A DNA stretch of 50,848 nucleotides from Chloroflexota bacterium (GTDB taxonomy: Bacteria; Chloroflexota; UBA6077; FW602-bin22; JACPRP01). A program made the position numbers and the translations under genes. This document shows positions 9,103 to 15,806 of the stretch, piece by piece; position 1 is the stretch's first letter, and every line of letters starts with the position of its first letter. The stretch spans positions 1 to 50,848 of the forward strand of contig JACPRP010000075.1 of NCBI GenBank assembly GCA_016189905.1, written 5' to 3'. The notes under the pieces were generated by a model, which saw only the letters and a list, made by a program, of their open reading frames with translations, searched no databases and was not told where the DNA came from.

Positions 9103-9558
9103 CTAAATGACCACCTTCATTACGAGGTCGAGCTTCACGGCTCGCTTCAGGGTGTTGACAAGAGGAGACTTCTGAAGCATTTCCTCCCATATCAGCCCTA
9201 TCTCCTCCTCACTGCCGGTGGAACTGACGTAGACGGTCACGTTCACTCGCTCAAGGCCCGGATGTCCGGTCTCCCCCACTACACCCAGATAGGTCAAAGG
9301 GTTGTTAAGCTCGCCGGATAGCACTGCCTCGACGTTATCTAATTTGAGCCTCCGTCTGTGAGAAATTACTTGAAGTCCGCCGACGATGTCGGCCGCCAAG
9401 GCGCCCAAGGCGTACTCTAAAGCGGTTATGTGTGGGTATTCCGGATCGAATTGCAGAGGAACTCCCACCGTGAACTGGTGCTTGCGCATATACGCAGTGG
9501 CTGGCTCTCTTCCGGTAGTAACAATTCGCAGATTCCAGGTCGTCTTTTCCATCTCCAT
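9103..9558 (-). CDS. OsmC-family protein lacking catalytic cysteines
   Basis: 151-residue OsmC/Ohr-fold protein, first gene of the minus-strand operon ending at 5947. The central helix region is ALEYALGALAADIVGGLQV and the last segment is MLQKSPLVNTLKRAV. In peroxidase members these two places carry the reactive cysteines; here they read A-D and S-P, and the protein has no cysteine at all. Peroxide reduction is therefore unlikely. ATG 9558 is chosen; a TTG start at 9582 would add eight residues and ATG 9552 is possible. The downstream acyl-CoA dehydrogenase-type gene starts 29 bases after the stop. Confidence 0.78.
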   Translation of the reverse strand: MEMEKTTWNLRIVTTGREPATAYMRKHQFTVGVPLQFDPEYPHITALEYALGALAADIVGGLQVISHRRRLKLDNVEAVLSGELNNPLTYLGVVGETGHPGLERVNVTVYVSSTGSEEEIGLIWEEMLQKSPLVNTLKRAVKLDLVMKVVI

Positions 9559-9604
9559 AAAGGGACCCCATAAGTCCGGCAAAGATTAACAATCGCTGAG
9601 GACT

Positions 9605-9710
9605 GCTAGATAGTTTCTGGTGCAAAAATAGATGTCGCCTCCCAACCCCGCCCAGGCGGCCAGAGACGGCCGCCTGGGCGGGGCACATTTCGCACCAAGA
9701 ACTAGATAAG
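9605..9710. repeat. Long inverted repeat in the leader of the OsmC operon
   Basis: A perfect 16-bp GC-rich stem (9646-9661 with 9668-9683, 6-base loop AGAGAC) is nested in a longer imperfect inverted repeat. CTAGATAGTTTCTGGTGC on the left resembles the complement of the right flank GCACCAAGAACTAGAT. It lies between the promoter at 9785-9814 and the OsmC start. On the minus strand a T5 run follows about 20 bases after the stem, so it is not a classical terminator. It could be an attenuator or a miniature mobile repeat. The remainder of 9711-9959 holds the promoter and operator but no gene. Confidence 0.65.
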
Positions 9711-9784
9711 GGATGCTTCCGGGGGCAACGTTTCACCACAGCCCTGTGTCCGAACGTCCCACGCGCCTGTCAGACGCAGAACAC

Positions 9785-9814
9785 AGTATAGCGACTCTCG
9801 CATATCAGAGGCAA
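9785..9814 (-). promoter_or_regulatory. Candidate promoter of the OsmC to MetE-like operon
   Basis: On the minus strand TTGCCT (9809-9814) and TATACT (9785-9790) are separated by 18 bases. This would give a leader of about 220 nt before the OsmC start at 9558. Confidence 0.5.
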
Positions 9815-9816
9815 AT

Positions 9817-9837
9817 ACTATACCATAATCGTATAGT
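9817..9837. promoter_or_regulatory. Candidate operator, 7-7-7 inverted repeat
   Basis: ACTATAC (9817-9823), seven bases, then GTATAGT (9831-9837) form a perfect inverted repeat. It lies just upstream of the -35 of the OsmC operon promoter, a position typical of an activator site. The regulator is not evident in the window. Confidence 0.4.
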
Positions 9838-9959
9838 GTGCCCGGAATCGGGGAGGATAATCCTCCAGGCCGATGGCAGGGAACGGCGCGGCGCTGACAA
9901 ACCATCTGACGGATGGGTTATTAGTTTCCATGACCCTCTGGGGCGCCACCAGGTTCGTG

Positions 9960-11210
9960 TTAAATCACATCCTTGGTTAGCGTGGCCAGGAACTCGCGGT
10001 TGTTAGGGGTCTTGACCATCCTCGTCAGCACCAGCTCGAGCGCCTCGGTGCCGCCGATGGCCCCGATCATTCTACGCAGCGTCCAGACCTGACGCAGCGT
10101 GGTGTCGTCCATCAACAGCTCCTCACGTCGGGTTCCAGAACGGGCGACGTCGATGGCGGGAAAGATACGCTTCTCGGACATCTTCCTGTCGAGCACAAGC
10201 TCCATGTTGCCCGTGCCCTTGAACTCCTCGTAGATGACGTCATCCATCCTGCTGCCCGTGTCGACCAGACAGGTTGCCATGATTGTCAGGCTCCCACCTT
10301 CCTCGATATTGCGGGCCGCGCCGAAGAAACGCTTGGGCGGATAGAGGGCCACCGGGTCAATTCCACCCGATAGCGTGCGGCCGCTGGGAGGTACCACCAG
10401 GTTGTAAGCGCGGGAGAGACGGGTGATGCTATCCATCAGAATCACCACGTGCCGCCCGCATTCGACCAGACGCTTGGCTCGCTCCAGTGCCATCTCTGCC
10501 ACCCGGCTGTGATCTTCGACAGGCTCGTCGAAGGTAGAGCTTACGACCTCGGCCTTGACAGACCTCTTCACGTCGGTCACTTCCTCTGGGCGCTCACCAA
10601 TGAGCAGCACCATCAAGTGGACGTCACTGTAGTTGGAGCTGATGCCGTTGGCGATGTGCTTCAACACCGTGGTCTTGCCAGCCTTGGGCGGCGAGACGAT
10701 TAGTCCACGCTGACCTCTGCCGATGGGCGAAACCAGGTTGATCAGGCGCTGGGTCAGATTCGTCGGTGCGGTCTCCAGGTTGAGCATCTCGCGGGGGAAA
10801 ATCGGCGTCAATGTGTCGAAATGTGGCCGTCGCTTGGCGATTTCGGGATCCAGCCCGTTCACCGCCTCGACCCGTAGGAGGCCGTAGTACTTCTCGTTCT
10901 CCTTCGGCGGCCGAATCTGCCCGGTGACCATGTCTCCGGTGCGGAGGCCGAAGCGACGGATTTGCGACTGAGATACGTAGACGTCGGATGGGCCGGGAAG
11001 AAAACGCTCTTTTCGCAGAAAACCGAACCCGTCCTCTACGATCTCCAGCACCCCCTCGCCGAACAGGTACCCCTGCTGCTCCGTCTGAGCCTGCAAAAGA
11101 CGAAGCACGAGCTCCTGTTTCTTCAAGGCGCTGTACCCGGTGATTCCAAGCTCCTTGGCTATGTCCTGAAGTTCGTCGCGGGTTTTCATTTCAAGTTCAG
11201 CGATATTCAC
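9960..11210 (-). CDS. rho: Transcription termination factor Rho
   Basis: 416-residue RNA-dependent helicase that ends transcripts at Rho-dependent sites. The N-terminal Rho-N helical domain is visible ([20 protein letters not shown]). It is followed by the cold-shock-like RNA-binding domain ([31 protein letters not shown]) and the ATPase domain with Walker A (PPKAGKTT), Walker B ([13 protein letters not shown]) and the Q- and R-loop regions through [20 protein letters not shown]. Full length. The GTG at 11210 is chosen because GGGAG lies six bases upstream; the TTG at 11216 is in frame but poorly placed. A long leader (11211-11515) precedes it. Confidence 0.96.
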   Translation of the reverse strand: MNIAELEMKTRDELQDIAKELGITGYSALKKQELVLRLLQAQTEQQGYLFGEGVLEIVEDGFGFLRKERFLPGPSDVYVSQSQIRRFGLRTGDMVTGQIRPPKENEKYYGLLRVEAVNGLDPEIAKRRPHFDTLTPIFPREMLNLETAPTNLTQRLINLVSPIGRGQRGLIVSPPKAGKTTVLKHIANGISSNYSDVHLMVLLIGERPEEVTDVKRSVKAEVVSSTFDEPVEDHSRVAEMALERAKRLVECGRHVVILMDSITRLSRAYNLVVPPSGRTLSGGIDPVALYPPKRFFGAARNIEEGGSLTIMATCLVDTGSRMDDVIYEEFKGTGNMELVLDRKMSEKRIFPAIDVARSGTRREELLMDDTTLRQVWTLRRMIGAIGGTEALELVLTRMVKTPNNREFLATLTKDVI

Positions 11211-11515
11211 ACACAACTCCCTAAGTAGTGAATTGGCATTGAAAATGAAGCGGACTTGGCAGATTCCTGTTGTTAGAAACGGTTCTGGGAAGTGTCATTC
11301 CGCAAAATGTATCAAAATACATCGGTCCGTCAGATGTTGGTGAGTAGCGATGTTTCCTCGACGGAGAGATATGTAAGGCTTCCTGAACCTAGCGCCCCAA
11401 AGCATAAACCTATCTTGTGGGAAACTATGGCCCCAAGCTGGGGTCACGCTGTGAGGAAATAAGACTTCGGTAACGGTTCTGGGGAGGTGCCGCCATACGT
11501 CAGACCTCCAGAAAC
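11211..11515 (-). promoter_or_regulatory. Long leader of rho, possible autoregulatory region
   Basis: The 340-base gap between fsa and rho holds no gene. Downstream of the promoter at 11516-11545 lies a leader of about 300 nt. It includes a 12-base direct repeat (AACGGTTCTGGG at 11278-11289 and 11472-11483), a 6-bp inverted repeat with 4-base loop (11307-11322), and hairpins around GGAGGT/ACCTCC (about 11482-11510) and CCCCAAGCTGGGG (about 11433). rho is autoregulated by attenuation in other bacteria, so this leader is a reasonable place for that. Confidence 0.45.
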
Positions 11516-11545
11516 ATTATATCATGCCCTGTCAATAGTAGTCAA
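11516..11545 (-). promoter_or_regulatory. Sigma70-like promoter for rho
   Basis: On the minus strand TTGACT (11540-11545) and consensus TATAAT (11516-11521) are separated by 18 bases, just after the fsa stop codon. rho therefore probably has its own promoter. Confidence 0.65.
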
Positions 11546-11550
11546 ATCGA

Positions 11551-12207
11551 TCAGGCGCTCATGCCGACGAACTTGCCCCAGTCCTCCATGAACTTCTTGA
11601 TGCCCGCGTCGGTCAATGGATGCTGGATCATCTGCATCAGCACTTTGAAAGGCACCGTCGCGATGTGCGCTCTAGCTTTTGCGGCTGCCGTGACGTGAAG
11701 GGGATGGCGAATGCTCGCGGCGATGACCTCGGTTTGGATGCCGTAGTTGCGGAAAATCTCCACCGTATCCGCGACGACCTGCATCCCGTCGTGCCCGACA
11801 TCGTCGAGACGCCCGACAAATGGGCTAACGAATGTCGCGCCAGCCAACGCCGCCAAAAGGGCCTGATTTGGCGAGAAACAGAGCGTCAGGTTTGTTCTCA
11901 CCCCTTCCACCGATAGCTTCCTGGTCGCCTCCAGGCCACTTGCCGTGATGGGTATCTTTATGGCGACGTTACGAGCCCACGTCGCGATTTCCATAGCCTC
12001 TCGGACCATGCCCTCCGCGTCCAGGCTCGTCACCTCGGCGCTAACCGGTCCATCGACCATCGCGCAGATCTCCCTGACCGCCTCCTCGAACCCGATACCG
12101 GTTTCCTTTGCCAATAGCGAGGGGTTCGTGGTGACCCCGCTGATCACGCCGATTCTGGCCGCCTGCTTGATCTCCTCGATGTTCGCCGTATCCAAAAAGA
12201 TCTTCAT
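11551..12207 (-). CDS. fsa: Fructose-6-phosphate aldolase / TalC-type transaldolase
   Basis: 218-residue cytoplasmic class I aldolase, the length of the short FSA/TalC subfamily rather than the ~320-residue classical transaldolase. Motifs are [22 protein letters not shown], the Schiff-base Lys in NVAIKIPIT, and [16 protein letters not shown]. It interconverts C3 and sugar-phosphate units linked to the pentose phosphate pathway; FSA and transaldolase activities cannot be told apart here. ATG 12207 matches family N-termini; the in-frame GTG at 12219 sits on the ribosome site. The gene follows pyrG by 39 bases, probably as an operon. Confidence 0.92.
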   Translation of the reverse strand: MKIFLDTANIEEIKQAARIGVISGVTTNPSLLAKETGIGFEEAVREICAMVDGPVSAEVTSLDAEGMVREAMEIATWARNVAIKIPITASGLEATRKLSVEGVRTNLTLCFSPNQALLAALAGATFVSPFVGRLDDVGHDGMQVVADTVEIFRNYGIQTEVIAASIRHPLHVTAAAKARAHIATVPFKVLMQMIQHPLTDAGIKKFMEDWGKFVGMSA

Positions 12208-12246
12208 CGATTCATTCACTCCGAAGAATTACGTTCCTGCGCTACC

Positions 12247-13887
12247 TCAGGCAAGCATCTGCTCCAGCGGCAGCGGTCGCTGGTCCCCCTCATGCAACGT
12301 CTGCTTGGCCGCGTCGACGAAGTCGCGGAAAAGCGGATGAGGCCGCGTGGGCCGCGACTTAAACTCGGGGTGGAACTGGCAGCCAACCATCCAGGGGTGA
12401 TCCCCGATCTCGGCTATCTCGACCAGCTTGCCATCGGGCGAGATGCCGCTGATGATCAGCCCGGCGCCAGTGAGTAGATTGCGGTACTCGTTGTTGAACT
12501 CGAACCGGTGACGATGCCGCTCGTGGGTCATCTGCTCGCCATAGGCGCCAGCAGCCTTTGTTCCCGGAACGAGCAGGCATGGATAGGCGCCCAGGCGCAT
12601 CGTCCCGCCCTTCTGCGACACCTCTCGCTGCTCTGATAGGAGATCGATAACCGGATGCGGCGTGCGAGGATCGAACTCAGTACTATTGGGTTCGTCCGTT
12701 CCGACGACGCTTCGTGCCAGCTCGATGACCATCACGTGCATACCCAGACAAAGGCCGAGGTACGGCACCTTGTTTTCCCTTGCGTAGCGCGCGGCCTTGA
12801 TCTTGCCCTCGATACCTCGATATCCGAACCCCCCGGGGACGAGTATGCCGCTGACGTCGCCAAGCAGCGCCTCTCCACCTTCTTGATCGAGCTGCTCGGC
12901 GTCCACCCACTTCAGGACGAGGTCTCGCTCGTGGTACACGGCAGCGTGGCTCAGGGCCTCGCGCACCGAGAGGTACGCGTCCTCCAGCTCCACATACTTG
13001 CCGACCAGCGCGATTCGCACCTCGCTCTTGGGCTTCTTGATTTTCGCCACGAGATCGCGCCACTCGTCCAATTTGGGTTCGTTCGGCAGATTTAGTTTCT
13101 GCGCCATGAAGCTGCCCAGCGACTCCGCTTCGAGCACGAGAGGCACCTCATAAATCGTCTCTGCCGTGGGCAAAGGTATTACCGCCTGCTTTTCCACGTC
13201 GCAGAACAGCGCTACTTTCTCCTTCAGATCGTCACTCATAGGGTAATCGGAGCGACACACGATGACGTCGGGCTGAATGCCGATGCTGCGCAGCTCTTTG
13301 GCGCTGTGCTGCGTCGGCTTCGTCTTCAGCTCTTTGGTTGCCGAGATGTACGGCAGTAGCGTCACGTGAATGTACAGCGCGTTGTTATATCCGACCTCAC
13401 GATGCATCTGGCGAATCGCCTCCAGAAACGGCAAGCTCTCGATATCGCCCACCGTCCCGCCGACCTCGACGATCACTGCCTGAGCGCCAGTTCGCTTGGC
13501 AACCCGCTGGATGCGCTGCTTGATCTCGTTGGTAACGTGTGGCACGACCTGAATCGTGCCGCCCAGGAAATCCCCTCTTCTCTCTTTGCTGATGACCGAG
13601 GTGTAAACCTGCCCCGTCGTCACATTCGAGGCTTTCGTGAGGTTGACGTCGATGAAGCGTTCGTAATGGCCCAGATCGAGATCGGTTTCCGCGCCGTCTT
13701 CGGTGACGTAGCACTCCCCGTGCTGATAAGGATTCATTGTGCCGGGATCGACGTTGAGGTAGGGATCGAGCTTCATCGCGGCGACAGAGATACCACGACT
13801 CTTGAGAAGAGTGCCGATAGAGGCGACAGTGACCCCTTTCCCAACTGAGGATACCACTCCTCCAGTGACAAAGATGTACTTCGCCAT
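12247..13887 (-). CDS. pyrG: CTP synthase
   Basis: 546-residue enzyme that aminates UTP to CTP using glutamine. The N-terminal synthetase domain begins [18 protein letters not shown] with conserved [18 protein letters not shown] and [17 protein letters not shown]. The C-terminal class I glutamine amidotransferase domain has the nucleophile in [10 protein letters not shown] and the His/Glu pair in [11 protein letters not shown]. Full length. ATG 13887 is preceded by GAGGAGGG at good spacing; a longer frame to 13911 is not needed. A structured 200-nt leader lies upstream. Confidence 0.97.
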   Translation of the reverse strand: MAKYIFVTGGVVSSVGKGVTVASIGTLLKSRGISVAAMKLDPYLNVDPGTMNPYQHGECYVTEDGAETDLDLGHYERFIDVNLTKASNVTTGQVYTSVISKERRGDFLGGTIQVVPHVTNEIKQRIQRVAKRTGAQAVIVEVGGTVGDIESLPFLEAIRQMHREVGYNNALYIHVTLLPYISATKELKTKPTQHSAKELRSIGIQPDVIVCRSDYPMSDDLKEKVALFCDVEKQAVIPLPTAETIYEVPLVLEAESLGSFMAQKLNLPNEPKLDEWRDLVAKIKKPKSEVRIALVGKYVELEDAYLSVREALSHAAVYHERDLVLKWVDAEQLDQEGGEALLGDVSGILVPGGFGYRGIEGKIKAARYARENKVPYLGLCLGMHVMVIELARSVVGTDEPNSTEFDPRTPHPVIDLLSEQREVSQKGGTMRLGAYPCLLVPGTKAAGAYGEQMTHERHRHRFEFNNEYRNLLTGAGLIISGISPDGKLVEIAEIGDHPWMVGCQFHPEFKSRPTRPHPLFRDFVDAAKQTLHEGDQRPLPLEQMLA

Positions 13888-13948
13888 CGACGGTCCCTCC
13901 TCGACTTCCACACCGTTAGCTTTCAGGGGCGTACGAAGGGGCTAAGAA

Positions 13949-14046
13949 CCTATCCGATAACCTGCACCTGTAGCGTGGCCCAATGCATCGGACCGTCCGT
14001 GCCCCAGCGGTCCAACACGGCGGACCGCGCTAGGTTTTCGGATGGG
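13949..14046 (-). ncRNA. Candidate structured leader element upstream of pyrG
   Basis: Bases 13949-13963 and 14032-14046 are complementary at 13 of 15 positions, with one further G-T pair. They enclose a perfect 7-bp hairpin with 8-base loop (14007-14013 with 14022-14028) and a second weak stem (13977-13981 with 13990-13994). The result is a closing helix with two internal hairpins, like a small multibranched RNA. A -10 element (TAGAAT, 14097-14102) with a poor -35 (14121-14126) lies upstream. The rest of 13888-14191 shows no gene. No known riboswitch class was recognised. Confidence 0.4.
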
Positions 14047-14191
14047 CGCTGAGTGTCGCGTCACCTTGGACACAAGCCCCTGTCAAACCACGCTATATTC
14101 TAGCAGATTTGGCAAAGATTTTCTAACAGTTCTTAGGCGGACGGAGGAACAATCTATATGTCGCCTGAGTGCCGTAACGGATTAACCTGCC

Positions 14192-14575
14192 TTAGCTGTT
14201 GGCAGCCTTCCGCTCGTCCAGGACCTGCTTTAACGCCTTGAGACCCTCCACTGCTGTTGGGGGCCCGACGTGGAAAGCCATCAAATAGAATATCTCAACC
14301 AGCTCCTCCTGGGTTATCCCGCCATCCAGCGCCGAGATTAACGACGATCTGGTCTGGGAGCGCCGCTCGGTGGAAGCGAACATAGCGACCTGCAGGAGAC
14401 GGCGAGTGCGCTCGTCAATCTGTGGTCGGCAATAAAGCTCGCCATACAGGTAGCCCGTCAGAATCTGATCGAGGTCTGGGGCGATCTCCCGCAGCATCTC
14501 GAAGGTTGGCTCTGCCGGAGCCGCCATTTGCCGTCGTCTGGCCTGACCTTTCTCGTAGGTCTCCTTAAAGAACAT
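14192..14575 (-). CDS. Carboxymuconolactone decarboxylase-family protein
   Basis: 127-residue helical protein of the CMD/AhpD fold. The recognisable stretch is RRLLQVAMFASTERRSQTRSSLISALDGGITQEELVEIFYLMAFHVGPPTAVEGL. It lacks the C-x-x-C pair of AhpD peroxidase members and so is closer to the decarboxylase-like type (PcaC). ATG 14575 is chosen for AAGGAG nine bases upstream; the longer frame to 14686 overlaps the cyclase gene. It follows the cyclase gene by 61 bases and probably shares its transcript. The substrate is unknown; a ring-cleavage pathway product is a fair guess. Confidence 0.8.
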   Translation of the reverse strand: MFFKETYEKGQARRRQMAAPAEPTFEMLREIAPDLDQILTGYLYGELYCRPQIDERTRRLLQVAMFASTERRSQTRSSLISALDGGITQEELVEIFYLMAFHVGPPTAVEGLKALKQVLDERKAANS

Positions 14576-14636
14576 AGCTTCATTCTCCTTTATGCCTTTT
14601 CGAAAACGCGGCGCGGTCCGGGCACCGGACAGGTTC

Positions 14637-15287
14637 CTAATCGTCATCGACGATCGCCACAGCCCGCATCGGGCCGCCGCTGCCACCGACTATCTTGAGC
14701 GGAAACCCGGCGAACTTGAACCTGGATTTGGGGATCTTATCCAGATTCACGAGGTTCTCGATGTGGTAAAATTCGATCTCCTTGACCAGCAGGTGTGAAG
14801 CCCGCTCCCTGTCGTCGAGGGTGCTCTGATCCAGTCCGATAACCTTCACCCCTTTGCTCACCAGCCAGCGGACCGTATCGACCGGGACAAACACGACGTG
14901 ATCGAAATACTGTGGCTTGTCGATCTGCCTGGCTGCGTCCGTGCGCAACAGCACGATGTCCCCCGGGCGTATCTCGACGCTGGCGTCGGCTGCCGCCTTC
15001 TCCACGTCGGCGATGCTAATGGTTTCCCCGGAACGCTTATAGCTGAAGTCGAGGACCACGGCATCGCCGTAGCAATACTCCAACGGTATCTTCTCTATGG
15101 TCTCGCCGTTGGGATTAAAATGCGACAGAGCGTCGATGTGCGTGCCCGAGTGGTCACCCAGGCTCAGATGCTTCACGTTGGCCGCTTTACCTTTCTGCGG
15201 AATGTCGGTGATCTGCACGGGCGGCAGCAATGGGAAAACGAGCCCACCGTGCTCGATAGGCTGGCTAAGGTCGATGAGTAGCGTCAT
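14637..15287 (-). CDS. Cyclase-family (kynurenine formamidase-like) hydrolase
   Basis: 216-residue metal-dependent hydrolase of the cyclase family (Pfam Cyclase). The metal-binding motif H-x-G-T-H-x-D is present in GDHSGTHIDALSHF, with Ala where many members have Pro. Other conserved pieces are LIDLSQPIEHG, RPGDIVLLRTD and KVIGLDQSTLDD. Members hydrolyse N-formylkynurenine, isatin or related amides and lactones. ATG 15287 has GGAGG six bases before it; the longer open frame to 15503 lacks this. The gene is divergent from the molybdenum hydroxylase operon and upstream of the CMD-like gene. Confidence 0.85.
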   Translation of the reverse strand: MTLLIDLSQPIEHGGLVFPLLPPVQITDIPQKGKAANVKHLSLGDHSGTHIDALSHFNPNGETIEKIPLEYCYGDAVVLDFSYKRSGETISIADVEKAAADASVEIRPGDIVLLRTDAARQIDKPQYFDHVVFVPVDTVRWLVSKGVKVIGLDQSTLDDRERASHLLVKEIEFYHIENLVNLDKIPKSRFKFAGFPLKIVGGSGGPMRAVAIVDDD

Positions 15288-15400
15288 GCTCCACCTCCAG
15301 GAATTGCTAGCTTGCGAAAAGGTTAGCACGCCATCAAGTGGCGAACGCGCAACACTTACTGCGTTTTGCGATAGCGTTAAGCGACCTGTCGTCATCCTAG

Positions 15401-15426
15401 GGGCGTCCTTCCGCTGAAGGACGCCC
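15401..15426. terminator. Strong hairpin in the 15288-15806 spacer
   Basis: GGGCGTCCTTC (15401-15411) pairs perfectly with 15416-15426 around a 4-base loop. There is no T run on either side, so it may be a leader hairpin or a Rho-type 3' stem rather than an intrinsic terminator. The remaining 519-base spacer holds the promoter and operator at 15643-15685 and several short inverted repeats (for example GAGTAG/CTACTC near 15547-15593), with no gene seen. Confidence 0.4.
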
Positions 15427-15642
15427 TGCCAGGGGGCCGACCAAGAAACGCTAACGAAAACCGCTGTAGGAAGAATGAACCGTCGTTCTGGGCATTTTGC
15501 CAAAAGCGAAAACGTGACCGCTAAGCTAAGATGAGTACCGCGAGAGTAGCGAGGAACGCGTGGAGGTCGCTTTTGACCCGGTCTCTACTCCTAAACCTGA
15601 CCTCATATGGAGAGCACCGTGATTATATTTCGCCAACAGGCG

Positions 15643-15685
15643 GTTGTCAAGCTTTGTTGACAACACGGGAGATCGATGCTAGTAT
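15643..15685 (+). promoter_or_regulatory. Promoter with overlapping palindromic operator, molybdenum hydroxylase operon
   Basis: TTGACA (15657-15662) and TAGTAT (15680-15685) are exactly 17 bases apart. An 8-bp perfect inverted repeat, GTTGTCAA (15643-15650) and TTGACAAC (15657-15664), overlaps the -35, the usual place for a repressor site. The leader to the start at 15807 is about 115 nt. Confidence 0.65.
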
Positions 15686-15806
15686 GGCTTATACATAATA
15701 AGGCTTCTGGCAATTCCTCCATCTATTTCTCCGCTGTTGAATAAATTGTTTGCATCACAAGTCTCGGCCGGTTCCATAAAGAACGTCGGGGATACGGAGG
15801 TCGATG

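Noticed and set aside
15540..15600. T-box or 6S-like RNA in the spacer before the molybdenum hydroxylase
   Set aside because: Only short scattered stems were found and no conserved T-box or 6S sequence motif is present.
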